Notes: generated by a model not told the origin, from the sequence alone. 64,000 nucleotides of DNA from Sedimentitalea arenosa (GCF_016428585.1 NZ_JAELVR010000003.1:124001-188000); one strand, 5' to 3'. Positions 46,262-54,604 are shown, numbered from the stretch's first letter. Made by a program: numbers and translations.

Positions 46262-47721
46262 CAGCGTTGCTCCATCACGGTCGGCTCGTAGATCGAGGCC
46301 GGCAAGTCATACCCCCACATCCTGAAACGTTCGGAATAGTGGCTGCGTACGCCGGTCGCGGTAAAATGGCCGATGATCTTGTTGTCGGGCGTCAGGCCGA
46401 CGCGCTGGTACTTGAAGATTTCCTGCATCGAAATCACGTCGCCTTCCATGCCTGTGATCTCGGTGATCGAAGTCATCCGGCGGCTGCCATCCTGCAGGCG
46501 GCTGGCCTGCACGATCAGGTTGACCGCGCTCGAAATCTGGCTGCGCACGGCTTTCAGCGGCATCTCGATCCCGGCCATGGCGATCATGTTCTCAAGCCGG
46601 CTGACCCCGTCGCGTGCGCTGTTGGCGTGGATCGTGGTCATCGACCCGTCATGGCCGGTGTTCATCGCCTGGAGCATGTCGATGACTTCCTCGCCGCGCG
46701 TCTCGCCGACGATGATGCGGTCGGGACGCATCCGCAGAGCGTTCTTCAGGCAGTCGCGCGGGCTGACCTCGCCCTTGCCTTCGACGTTCGGCGGACGGCT
46801 TTCCATGCGGCCCACATGGGTCTGCTGCAGTTGCAATTCGGCCGTGTCCTCGATGGTCAGGATTCGTTCGGCATTGTCGATGAAGCTCGACAAAGCGTTA
46901 AGCGTCGTCGTCTTGCCCGACCCGGTGCCGCCTGACACGATGATGTTGAGCCGCGTGGCCACCGCCGCCTGCAGATACGCGGCCATCTCTTCGGAGAAGG
47001 CTCCGAAACCGACCAAGTCGTCGATGCCCAGCTTGTCCTTCTTGAATTTCCGGATCGAGACGAGGCTGCCGTCCACCGCAATCGGCGGTACCATGGCGTT
47101 GAAGCGCGATCCATCCGCAAGGCGCGCATCGACATAGGGGTTGGATTCATCGACACGCCGCCCCACCGCCGAGACGATCTTGTCGATGATGCGCAGCAGG
47201 TGGCGTTCGTCCTTGAAGGTCACGTCGCTGAGTTGCAGCTTGCCGCTCCGTTCCACGAACACCTGCTGCGGTCCGTTGACCAGGATATCGTTCACGGTGT
47301 CGTCCTGAAGCAGGGTTTCAAGCGGGCCGAGGCCTGTCACCTCGTCGTAGAGCTCCTTGTTCAGGGTCTGGCGATCCTCGCGGTTCAGCACGATGCCCTT
47401 CTCTTCGAGCAGTTCCCCGGCGATGCTGCTGATCTCCTGGCGCAGTTCGGCCTCGCTGGCGCGTTCCAGCGCGGCGAGATTCAGGTTGTCCAGCAACGAG
47501 CGGTGGAGCTCGATCTTGATCTCGCCCAGCCGTTCCTTGCGCTTGCGGTCCTTGTCGGCGCTACCGGCCTCGGCTGACGTCACCTGCATTGGGCGGCGCA
47601 GGCTGGCGGGACGCACCGGGGCCGCGTCGAGCTGCGGTTCTGCGTCGGGGATATTGGCCGGTCGTGCTTCGGGCTTGGCTGGGGCACCGGCGGGTTTGAC
47701 CTTCTTATACTTGGAAAACAT
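46261..47721 (-). CDS. tadA: Tad pilus assembly ATPase TadA (CpaF)
   Basis: A 486-residue hexameric secretion ATPase powering Flp pilus extension and retraction. After a disordered Pro/Ala-rich N-terminus (KPAGAPAKPEARPANI) come the N-terminal helical domain and the RecA-like core with Walker A GGTGSGKTTTLNAL, the Asp box TIEDTAELQ, Walker B RPDRIIVGETRGEE and the His box GSMTTIHANSARDG. The frame extends upstream without a good start; the ATG at 47721 matches the family start MFSKYKK. Confidence 0.95.
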   Translation of the reverse strand: MFSKYKKVKPAGAPAKPEARPANIPDAEPQLDAAPVRPASLRRPMQVTSAEAGSADKDRKRKERLGEIKIELHRSLLDNLNLAALERASEAELRQEISSIAGELLEEKGIVLNREDRQTLNKELYDEVTGLGPLETLLQDDTVNDILVNGPQQVFVERSGKLQLSDVTFKDERHLLRIIDKIVSAVGRRVDESNPYVDARLADGSRFNAMVPPIAVDGSLVSIRKFKKDKLGIDDLVGFGAFSEEMAAYLQAAVATRLNIIVSGGTGSGKTTTLNALSSFIDNAERILTIEDTAELQLQQTHVGRMESRPPNVEGKGEVSPRDCLKNALRMRPDRIIVGETRGEEVIDMLQAMNTGHDGSMTTIHANSARDGVSRLENMIAMAGIEMPLKAVRSQISSAVNLIVQASRLQDGSRRMTSITEITGMEGDVISMQEIFKYQRVGLTPDNKIIGHFTATGVRSHYSERFRMWGYDLPASIYEPTVMEQR

Positions 47722-47741
47722 GGTTCTGCGTCCCCTGGGGT

Positions 47742-48980
47742 TTAGGCGGCTTCGGCCTCGCTCCGGCCGAGATCGTGCAATGATTGGGCCAGCTTGGCGA
47801 TTTCCTTGCGCAACGGGTTCTTTGCGGCAGAGTAGGCGAGCGGCAGGCCGTGATCGCAGCCCTGCATGACCGGTTTGCCGCCGTCCGGAAATTGCAGGTC
47901 GATCGAGATGCCAAGGCTCTCGGCCATGCGCTTGACCCGGCTCTTGCCCGACAAGTCGGTGAACTTGGGGGCACGGTTGAGTGCGAAACGAAGCTTTTGA
48001 AACGGCAGGTCCTCGGATTGCAGCGCGCGTTTCAGGCGCAGCGCGTTCTGTGCCGACCGCATGTCGAGCTCCAGCAGCGCGAAATAGACATGCGCCGCCT
48101 GCAGAACGGTCTCGGACCATTGCACCAGGGTTGAAGGCATGTCGATCACGACGAAATCGAAATGGCTGCGCGCCAGCGATATGAGGCGTTCGATATCTTC
48201 CGGCGTGACGAGATCGAGCGGCACCATGTCGGTCGGAGCGGTCAGCACCTGAAGCTTGTCCTCAAAGCTCAGCAACGCCTGACCGAAGATCTCCTCGTCC
48301 ATAGATTCGGTGTCCGACAGCATCTCGAGAACGGTTTCCCGCCGCGGCAAGTCCAGATAGGTCGCGACCGAGCCGTATTGCAGGTCGAGATCGATCAGGC
48401 AGACACTCGGCTGCCCCTGGTCGCCGATTGCGGCCAGTTCCCAGGCCAGGTTGACCGCGGTCGTGGTCGACCCGACACCGCCGGCGAGCCCGTGCACCAC
48501 GATCACGGCGCCTTCCCGCGAGTTGCCCGACTTCAACTGATGCGTATTGCGCGGCACTGGTTCGGCTTCGGGCTCGGGCGCGTTCAACCGCTGGATCGCG
48601 GATTGCAGCTCGTTCTCGGGCAGAGGGTAGGGGACGAACTCATCCGCCCCCTGACGCAGCAACTGGTGCAGCGAGGCGGGTGTCACGTCTTCGGCGATCA
48701 GAATCACGCCGATGCCGCGTGCCTTGGCCTGGGTGATGATCTCGACCATCAGCACCAGGTTGTCCTCGTCCCCGGAATCCAGCGCCAGGGCGACGAACTG
48801 CAACGCGTCGGCTTCGGGTTGACCGAAAAACGCCAGCGCCTCGGCGAACCCAAGATCCCCCCAGCTTTCCCCCAGCGCCGCTTCCATGTCTTCGATCAGC
48901 AGATCGAAAGTCGTGACGTCGCGGCTGATCGTGCACGCGACGATCGGGTTCATTTCAGGGTGTGGCAGTCCGCTGCTCAT
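47742..48980 (-). CDS. tadZ: Tad pilus localisation protein TadZ (CpaE)
   Basis: A 412-residue protein with an N-terminal receiver-like domain (VILIAEDVTPASLHQLLRQG, with DEFVPYPLP) and a C-terminal ParA/MinD-like domain. The deviant Walker A reads GLAGGVGSTTTAVNLAW, so both lysines of the standard KGGVGKT are replaced; CLIDLDLQYGSVATYLDLP and DFVVIDMPSTLVQW are the other nucleotide-binding motifs. TadZ places the Tad machine at the cell pole. The start at 48980 has GAGG nine bases upstream; two further in-frame ATGs (48989, 48998) lie close. Confidence 0.9.
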   Translation of the reverse strand: MSSGLPHPEMNPIVACTISRDVTTFDLLIEDMEAALGESWGDLGFAEALAFFGQPEADALQFVALALDSGDEDNLVLMVEIITQAKARGIGVILIAEDVTPASLHQLLRQGADEFVPYPLPENELQSAIQRLNAPEPEAEPVPRNTHQLKSGNSREGAVIVVHGLAGGVGSTTTAVNLAWELAAIGDQGQPSVCLIDLDLQYGSVATYLDLPRRETVLEMLSDTESMDEEIFGQALLSFEDKLQVLTAPTDMVPLDLVTPEDIERLISLARSHFDFVVIDMPSTLVQWSETVLQAAHVYFALLELDMRSAQNALRLKRALQSEDLPFQKLRFALNRAPKFTDLSGKSRVKRMAESLGISIDLQFPDGGKPVMQGCDHGLPLAYSAAKNPLRKEIAKLAQSLHDLGRSEAEAA

Positions 48981-49120
48981 TGCCGTCATCCTCAACATTG
49001 AAGGCTGGGCAGGGCATTGCGGGTCGAGCCCGTTTCTTGCTGTCCTGCTGTTGCCCGCGAGCGGCCGTACCTGGCCGCACGTCACCTATTGGGGACAATC
49101 TGCAGAGCAATCTGGGCAGG

Positions 49121-49142
49121 ATTGGGGCCAAAAAGCCCCAAT
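49121..49142 (-). terminator. Hairpin in the ompA-like / tadZ gap
   Basis: ATTGGGGC and GCCCCAAT form an eight-base perfect stem with a six-base loop, in the roughly 200-bp gap after the OmpA-like gene. There is no T-tract after it, so it may attenuate or stabilise rather than end the tad transcript. Confidence 0.4.
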
Positions 49143-49178
49143 TGTAGGGAATCGGGAGACGATAACCCGGAAACGGCG

Positions 49179-49811
49179 TTATTGTGTTTCGCCGAAACCG
49201 CCGGTGTTGGCGCGACGTGTCAGCCCGTCCACAGGGCGCGCGCTGGCGATGTATTCGCGATAGATGATCTCGGCGTACTTGCCGTCGAGGACCATCGGAT
49301 GGCGCGCGAGGAAGCCCGCGACCTCGGTGACGCTGCGCCGGTTCAAACGCTCCGGACCCGGCGTGTCGATCACGGGCCGTGTTTCGCCGTAGGAAACCAG
49401 GGCCTGCAGCCGCGAGCGACTGATCCCGCGCGTGCCGAGATAGCGGACAACCGCGTTGGCCCGGCGCTTGCCGAGCCCGTAATTGTAGGATTGGGAGCCG
49501 ACTTCGTCCGTGTAGCCGTAGACGTTGAAGCGCACTTCGGGGAACTGCCGGATCCAGTCGGCCTGCCGGTCGAGGATCTGTTGCGCCTGGGTGTCGAGCC
49601 GGTCGCTGTCGAAGGCAAAATTCACCGTCGTCGGGATTTCTTGTGCGAACCGCTCGCCGAGCGCGATGGCGTAGCTGTCGTCGCCACGCATCACCAGGGC
49701 GTTGTTCATCGTCGATTCGCCGAATTCTCCGGTGCGCACGAAATCGCCCGCCTCGTTGGCACAGCCCGCAAGCACGAGGCACAGTCCCGACGCGATAAGT
49801 GTTGTCTTCAT
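49179..49811 (-). CDS. OmpA-family lipoprotein in the tad locus
   Basis: A 210-residue protein with a lipoprotein signal (MKTTLIASGLCLVLAGC, cysteine at about 17) and an OmpA-type domain with FAFDSDRLDTQAQQILDRQ and GYTDEVGSQSYNYGLGKRRA. It should bind peptidoglycan at the outer membrane, anchoring the RcpA secretin area; OmpA-like proteins occupy this place (RcpB region) in several tad loci. A frame opens 10 codons earlier, but the ATG at 49811 gives the signal peptide. It is 16 bases after the rcpA stop. Confidence 0.87.
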   Translation of the reverse strand: MKTTLIASGLCLVLAGCANEAGDFVRTGEFGESTMNNALVMRGDDSYAIALGERFAQEIPTTVNFAFDSDRLDTQAQQILDRQADWIRQFPEVRFNVYGYTDEVGSQSYNYGLGKRRANAVVRYLGTRGISRSRLQALVSYGETRPVIDTPGPERLNRRSVTEVAGFLARHPMVLDGKYAEIIYREYIASARPVDGLTRRANTGGFGETQ

Positions 49812-49827
49812 GGTCCGGTTCTCCCGC

Positions 49828-51243
49828 TCAATCCATGACATAGCCGTAGGAGCCGCTGAAATCCTGCTTGGCCACTTCGCTGGCGGCTCCGGATTTCGTG
49901 CGGCTCATCTTGCCGAAGAGGAAGAGATCGGATTCGCTCGGCGGAGTGACGCGGTCTGTCGGCAGGGCCAGAGCTTCGCCCCGGGTCGGCGTCACGAGAT
50001 GGGCGGTCACGATGATGACCAGTTCGGTCTGCTTGCGCGAGTAGTCGGCGCTGCGGAACAGCGCGCCCAGCACCGGCACATCGCCCAGCCAGGGCATCTG
50101 CGACGCGTTGTCGAGGAATTCGTCCTGGATGAGTCCGGCGATGGCAAAGCTGTCGCCGTCACGCATCTCGACGGTGGTCGAGGTCTCGCGGCGTGAGAAG
50201 GCGGGCACGTTCAGGTCGTTGACTTCCGAGCCCAGCGTCGGATCGATCGCCGACACAGCAGCCATAAGTTCGAGGTTGATGACATCCTTGTCGACCACCC
50301 GCGGCACGAAGTTCAACTCGATGCCGAAAGGCTTGTATTCTATCGAGAAAAGGCCGTCGCGCTGTGCCACCGGGATCGGGAATTCGCCGCCGGCGAGGAA
50401 CTTGGCCTCCTGCCCGGACAGGGCGGACAGGTTCGGTTCGGCCAGGGTCCGCACGACGCCTTTCTGCTCCAGCGCCTCGATCAGTAGCCCGACCTGCACT
50501 GACCCGGCGTTGAAGCCGAACAGCACGGCACCGGTGTTGTTGTTGGCGATCGGGATATTGCCGTTCAGCGCGTTTGACAGCGCCCCCTGGTTGTTCAGCG
50601 TGCCGATCCCGCCGTTGAGGCCGGCGTCGCCGCCGAAGATGCTGCCGTTGAAGCCCAGTGACGAGCTCAGCGACTTGGACACCGCGCGTTGCATCTCGGC
50701 AAAGCGCACCTTCAGCATGACCTGTTGCACGCCGCCCACGCTCATCAGGTTCGAAACGCGTTCCGGTGCATAGCGTTCGGCAAGGTCGAGCGCGCGCTGC
50801 AGCCGGGCCGTGCTTGACACGACGCCCGACAGGACGATGCCGTCATTGGCGGTGCGAACTTCGATCTTCTCTCCGGGCAGGATCTGGCGGAGCCGTTCCT
50901 TGAACTCGGTGACATCGGCGGCGACGCGCACGTTGACGTTGGTGATCAGCCGACCGGTGGCATCCAGCAGTGTCAGGGTCGTCAGGCCCGGCGACTTGCC
51001 GAGGACATAGATCGTGCGATCCGACAGCGACGAGATATCGGCGATGCCCGGATTGGCGATGCTCAGTTCCGCGAAGGGCACGTCGCTTTCGACCACGACG
51101 GCCCGGTTCATCGGCACGTCCAGCGTCGCTTCGGTGCCTTTCTTGACGACCGTCAGATTCTCCGCGAGCGCATCCCCCGACAGGGGCGCGAGCGCGACGG
51201 AGAGCCCGAAAAGGGCCGCCTTCACGAGAGTGTCGATTTTCAT
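49828..51243 (-). CDS. rcpA: Tad pilus outer-membrane secretin RcpA (CpaC)
   Basis: A 471-residue secretin forming the outer-membrane channel for the Flp pilus. It has a signal peptide (to about residue 27, GDALA), an N-terminal pilus-associated domain (LTVVKKGTEATLDVPMNRAV), a BON-like domain (RANDGIVLSGVVSSTARLQR region) and the secretin core with LRTLAEPNLSALSGQEA, GIELNFVPRVVDKDVINLEL and VPVLGALFRSADYSRKQTEL. Full length. About 195 bp separate it from the upstream cpaB gene. Confidence 0.94.
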   Translation of the reverse strand: MKIDTLVKAALFGLSVALAPLSGDALAENLTVVKKGTEATLDVPMNRAVVVESDVPFAELSIANPGIADISSLSDRTIYVLGKSPGLTTLTLLDATGRLITNVNVRVAADVTEFKERLRQILPGEKIEVRTANDGIVLSGVVSSTARLQRALDLAERYAPERVSNLMSVGGVQQVMLKVRFAEMQRAVSKSLSSSLGFNGSIFGGDAGLNGGIGTLNNQGALSNALNGNIPIANNNTGAVLFGFNAGSVQVGLLIEALEQKGVVRTLAEPNLSALSGQEAKFLAGGEFPIPVAQRDGLFSIEYKPFGIELNFVPRVVDKDVINLELMAAVSAIDPTLGSEVNDLNVPAFSRRETSTTVEMRDGDSFAIAGLIQDEFLDNASQMPWLGDVPVLGALFRSADYSRKQTELVIIVTAHLVTPTRGEALALPTDRVTPPSESDLFLFGKMSRTKSGAASEVAKQDFSGSYGYVMD

Positions 51244-51437
51244 GTGACCTGCCTTTCCGATCACGCCTCAATTTCGGGTCTTGTTGCCCGGCTTTCGTTT
51301 CACTCTGCGCGGATTGGAATTTTTTTGCAATAATCAACGGTTTCCAGCAAACAACGTATGTGGGCATCTGGCAACATCCCCATAAATGGGGACACGCCAT
51401 GCATGCGTCTGAGAATCCCTAACACGTTGTGATTGTG

Positions 51438-52295
51438 TCAGTTTGTGCAGGGGATCGGCAGGTCGACGACTTCGGCGCCGCGGCGCGTCCGGATGGTGCA
51501 AACCCGTTCTTCGACCTTCTGAGGCGTAGATTCGAGTGCGCCGAGACCCAGAAGAGAGCGCTGATCGACCTCGACCGCAGCGGCGATCGTGTCGTCGCCG
51601 GCACCCACGAGAGACAGCGAAAGATCACCCGTCGATTGCGCCTGGGCGAGGGCCGCGACCTGTTCGGGGCGTGCCGCAACGGTGACGGTGCGCGCGATGA
51701 TCGTGCCGTCGAGATCACCACCCGCGCTCTGGTCGACTGCGATCAGCGGCACGTTGGCTTCGATCAGACGGGTCACCTCGCCGCGGTCGCCGCCACCGGC
51801 ACTTGCTACGCTGCCGGTCCAGTAGACGTCGACCCTGTCACCTGGCCGCAGGAAGCCAGATACGCCCGAGGCGACGTCGACCTTGATCGCGAAGGCGCGC
51901 ATGCCGCGTTCCAGTTGCGACGTCAGCCCCGCGTCCTCGCCAGGTTCGGTTACCTTGATCGCCATGATCGACTCGTCCTTCTCCATCGCGCGCAGAACGA
52001 CCCGGGTTTCGGTGAGTTCGGGCGGGAACAGCACCGCTTTGTCGGTAAAGGCCCCTTCGGGAATCGCGTTCTCGGGCCAGCGCACCAGTTTCACGTCCTC
52101 TTCGCGTAGTGCTTCGCCGTATTTCAACGCGCGGGTCGCGACGAACACATCCACCGTCGGCACGACCGCCGCGCGTGCGGCGCGTTCCTTCTGCAATTCG
52201 GTCTGATAGGCCGTAATGTACTTCTTCGCCATCATCACAGCGCCGCCCGCAAGAGCGATCCCGACGATGAGCACCAATCCAAATACCGCACGCAT
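51438..52295 (-). CDS. cpaB: Flp pilus assembly protein CpaB (RcpC)
   Basis: A 285-residue periplasmic/inner-membrane-anchored protein. It starts with one membrane helix (AVFGLVLIVGIALAGGAVMM) and continues with the SAF/RcpC domain (TVDVFVATRALKYGEALREE, VRWPENAIPEGAFTD), then GFLRPGDRVDVYWTG and a C-terminal segment with cysteines (RVCTIRTRRGAEVVDLPIPC). CpaB is thought to link the secretin to the inner-membrane complex. It lies between flp1 (164 bp upstream) and rcpA. Confidence 0.92.
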   Translation of the reverse strand: MRAVFGLVLIVGIALAGGAVMMAKKYITAYQTELQKERAARAAVVPTVDVFVATRALKYGEALREEDVKLVRWPENAIPEGAFTDKAVLFPPELTETRVVLRAMEKDESIMAIKVTEPGEDAGLTSQLERGMRAFAIKVDVASGVSGFLRPGDRVDVYWTGSVASAGGGDRGEVTRLIEANVPLIAVDQSAGGDLDGTIIARTVTVAARPEQVAALAQAQSTGDLSLSLVGAGDDTIAAAVEVDQRSLLGLGALESTPQKVEERVCTIRTRRGAEVVDLPIPCTN

Positions 52296-52361
52296 TGCCT
52301 CTACCTTTCTCTGTGTTGCGTCCCGGCAGCGGCCAGGCGCAGGGGGCGATCCGGTGATGAC

Positions 52362-52380
52362 GGCGCCTGTTTTCGGCGCC
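52362..52380 (-). terminator. Small hairpin between flp1 and cpaB
   Basis: Two GGCGCC blocks, 7 bases apart, can pair into a six-base stem. In tad loci partial termination between the abundant pilin and the assembly genes is common; this hairpin could do so, but no T-tract follows on the minus strand. Confidence 0.35.
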
Positions 52381-52459
52381 TGTCAGCGAGGACCGCGAAT
52401 ACTGTGAAAATGACCCCGCCGCGGCATACGCCCTGAAGGGGAAGGGTCATTTCTGGATC

Positions 52460-52639
52460 TCATTCGATCGTGATGTCCGAGATATATGTCGCCGTGCTCG
52501 ACCCGACGCCGCCCGAGGCGGTCTGGATCGAGGTGAAGGCGGCGCCGGCCAGGGCCACGACGGCCGCAGTCAGAACGACCCAGTCCACGGTGACGGCGCC
52601 GCTCTCGTCGCGCAGTAGCTTCTTGAAGATGGTTCGCAT
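52460..52639 (-). CDS. flp: Flp-type pilin 1
   Basis: A 59-residue prepilin. The leader MRTIFKKLLRDESG is basic and ends in glycine; cleavage by TadV after that Gly would release AVTVDWVVLTAAVVALAGAA as the N-terminal hydrophobic helix, and the tail is GGVGSSTATYISDITIE. The +5 residue is Asp (AVTVD), where Flp pilins usually have Glu. The sequence is distinct from pilins 2 and 3 in the leader and tail, identical in the helix. Confidence 0.88.
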   Translation of the reverse strand: MRTIFKKLLRDESGAVTVDWVVLTAAVVALAGAAFTSIQTASGGVGSSTATYISDITIE

Positions 52640-52728
52640 GGAAACCTCGCAAATGGCGCCGATACAGGGGGGCGGGGGGCCATGTCCTATGGGACGGGCA
52701 CGGCCCCGTGGCCGCAGAATGCCGCAGT

Positions 52729-52908
52729 TTACTCGGGCGCCTGATCGGTGATGTAGGTGCCGGTCGATGCGGTCAGCCCGACCGAGCTGGTCTTGATCGA
52801 GGTGAAGGCGGCACCTGCCAGGGCGACGACGGCTGCGGTCAGCACGACCCAGTCGACGGTCACGGCGCCATATTCACTGTCACGGAATTTCTTGAAGAAT
52901 TTCATCAT
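52729..52908 (-). CDS. flp: Flp-type pilin 2
   Basis: A 59-residue prepilin with leader MMKFFKKFRDSEYG, mature start AVTVDWVVLTAAVVALAGAA and tail TASTGTYITDQAPE. Two ATG codons stand in tandem; GGAGG lies eight bases upstream of the first. The protein is identical to pilin 3 and the DNA differs by one silent base. It lies 89 bp upstream of flp1 and about 260 bp downstream of flp3. Confidence 0.9.
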   Translation of the reverse strand: MMKFFKKFRDSEYGAVTVDWVVLTAAVVALAGAAFTSIKTSSVGLTASTGTYITDQAPE

Positions 52909-52929
52909 TGTTCATCCCTCCAAAGGATC
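52729..52929. repeat. Flp pilin duplication, copy A
   Basis: These 201 bases, from the flp2 stop codon through its ribosome-binding region, recur at 53171-53371 with a single difference (T to C in an alanine codon). The identity begins exactly at the stop codon and ends in the upstream leader. Confidence 0.92.
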
Positions 52930-53107
52930 GTTGGCTGTGTGCATCCGCGCCATTCCGAGTGGTTCGGCTCGAACCGAGTGCCGGTGACGTGGCATGGAAC
53001 GATTAGGCGACTCGATTGGGGCAGGATTTTGTTCGCAATTAAGAGTTTTTTTGCCGGTTGACCTTTTCTTCACATCCTCGCGGCAAGAGCCCCTGAAAAC
53101 GGAAACG

Positions 53108-53135
53108 GCCGCTCTCCGGTGTGCGGAAAGCGGCC
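53108..53135 (-). terminator. Terminator behind Flp pilin 3
   Basis: GGCCGCT and AGCGGCC form the outer stem; inner bases CCG/CGG pair across a mismatch. On the minus strand it follows the flp3 stop by about 35 bases and leads into GTTTCCGTTTTC, a convincing T-rich tail. It would make flp3 largely a separate, high-level transcript. Confidence 0.7.
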
Positions 53136-53170
53136 ATGTTCGGGAGCCACGCGGGCTCATTTGGTTCGCC

Positions 53171-53350
53171 TTACTCGGGCGCCTGATCGGTGATGTAGGT
53201 GCCGGTCGACGCGGTCAGCCCGACCGAGCTGGTCTTGATCGAGGTGAAGGCGGCACCTGCCAGGGCGACGACGGCTGCGGTCAGCACGACCCAGTCGACG
53301 GTCACGGCGCCATATTCACTGTCACGGAATTTCTTGAAGAATTTCATCAT
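53171..53350 (-). CDS. flp: Flp-type pilin 3 (duplicate of pilin 2)
   Basis: A 59-residue prepilin identical in protein sequence to pilin 2: leader MMKFFKKFRDSEYG, then AVTVDWVVLTAAVVALAGAA. It shares the two tandem start codons and the GGAGG ribosome site. It is the first gene of the tad cluster on the minus strand and is followed by its own terminator. It is divergent from the lytic transglycosylase gene across about 347 bp. Confidence 0.9.
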   Translation of the reverse strand: MMKFFKKFRDSEYGAVTVDWVVLTAAVVALAGAAFTSIKTSSVGLTASTGTYITDQAPE

Positions 53351-53371
53351 TGTTCATCCCTCCAAAGGATC
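53171..53371. repeat. Flp pilin duplication, copy B
   Basis: Copy B of the 201-bp direct repeat described for 52729-52929; the two copies are 442 bp apart start to start. The intervening sequence and the flanks are unrelated, and no target-site duplication or transposase is visible. Confidence 0.92.
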
Positions 53372-53697
53372 ACTGGTTTGTCTCACGAACCGCGCCGTTC
53401 AATCTGGGCTGTTGCTCTCATGGCCCGTGTCCGCCGTGGTATGGCGTCATATAGCCGGGCCGCGATGGCAGGATTTGGGCGGAAAAATGATTTCTTACGC
53501 CACATTTAATTTTGCACTAAGAAAACCCGCAGGTGTCTGAAAACACGTGAATTTGCAAAGGGTGGCGCAATTCGGCCACGGTGCCCGGCGATGCATTCAA
53601 GTCTCAATTCGGGCAGAATCGACGCATTTTTCCAGAGTTTTCTGGCGTGGCGATGGAATCTCCGTAACGATTTCCAAAAAACAATTGAGGCCCGCAG
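53372..53697. other. 326-bp divergent promoter region, flp3 / lytic transglycosylase
   Basis: No gene seen. The region is more A/T-rich than its neighbours in the centre (about 53480-53530). It contains TTAA-N7-CTAA at 53506-53520, a one-mismatch CtrA-type site, and a GTGT...ACAC mini-palindrome near 53534. No confident -35/-10 pair or sigma-54 site was found for either gene. Confidence 0.45.
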
Positions 53698-54603
53698 ATG
53701 AGATCGAGTGTTCTGCCAGTGTCCGCGCTCGCGGCCGCGCTGCTGTTCAGCGGCCCGGCCGAGGCGGAGCGGTTGGTTCTGCGCGAGGCAAGCGACAGCA
53801 CGGTACAAGCCGATCCGATGCCGGAATCGCAAGCGCCGGTGACCCGCAACGCGCCGACCCCGTTTCCGGAATTCCAGGCAAAACGGGTCAAGCCGCCGAA
53901 ATCCGGCACCACGAAGCGGATCACCATCCAGATCGATCCAGCCGAGCAGCAGCGCGCACTGGCACCGTCGCCACCCGCGCCGCCCCGGGCCGCGCCCCAA
54001 GCGTCACCGGGCGAGCGGATCGGGCGCTACGCGTGGTTCTGGGACCGGGTGTCGCCACAAATCGTGAACACAGGGCCGGGGCGATTGCTCGATGCGCTCG
54101 ATGTGCTCAAGGCCTCTGGCGAGATCACGGCGCCGCGTTTGCAAGCGCTGCAGGATATCGCGCGCCGTCAGGGCGTGCCGATCCTGCGCTCGACCGTCGG
54201 GACGCGAGTGTCACCGGCGCTGGTCCTGGCGGTGATCGCGGTGGAATCTTCGGGCAAGTCGGACGCGACCAGCCATGCCGGAGCCCAAGGCCTGATGCAA
54301 CTGATGCCAGCCACCGCGAAACGCTTTGGCGTGACCGACAGTCTCAAGCCCGAACAGAATATCGCCGGGGGCGTCAAGTATCTCGATTGGCTGATGGGCG
54401 AGTTCAACAACGATCCGATACTCGTGCTGGCCGGGTACAACGCGGGGGAGGGCTCGGTCTATAATCACGCCGGGGTGCCTCCCTATGCCGAAACGCGGGA
54501 TTACGTGCCCAAGGTGCTTGCCGCCTTCCAGGTCGCCAGCGGGCTCTGCACCACGCCTCCGCAACTGATCAGCGATGGCTGCGTCTTCGTGTCCATGAAC
54601 TGA
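53698..54603 (+). CDS. Lytic transglycosylase, SLT domain
   Basis: A 301-residue periplasmic murein-cleaving enzyme. A signal peptide ends near AEA (residue 23), followed by a Pro-rich linker and the SLT domain from about residue 170: catalytic Glu in AVESSGKSDATSHAGAQGLM, then QLMPATAKRFG, NIAGGVKYLDWLMGEF and ILVLAGYNAGEGSV. Such enzymes open gaps in peptidoglycan for envelope-spanning machines. Its position divergent to flp3 suggests service to the Tad pilus, but it could be a general enzyme. Confidence 0.9.
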   Translation: MRSSVLPVSALAAALLFSGPAEAERLVLREASDSTVQADPMPESQAPVTRNAPTPFPEFQAKRVKPPKSGTTKRITIQIDPAEQQRALAPSPPAPPRAAPQASPGERIGRYAWFWDRVSPQIVNTGPGRLLDALDVLKASGEITAPRLQALQDIARRQGVPILRSTVGTRVSPALVLAVIAVESSGKSDATSHAGAQGLMQLMPATAKRFGVTDSLKPEQNIAGGVKYLDWLMGEFNNDPILVLAGYNAGEGSVYNHAGVPPYAETRDYVPKVLAAFQVASGLCTTPPQLISDGCVFVSMN

Positions 54604-54604
54604 A

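Noticed and set aside
52729-53371. Pilin duplication as a mobile element
   Set aside because: No transposase, terminal inverted repeats or target-site duplication; the repeat starts at a stop codon, which fits a simple tandem duplication better.
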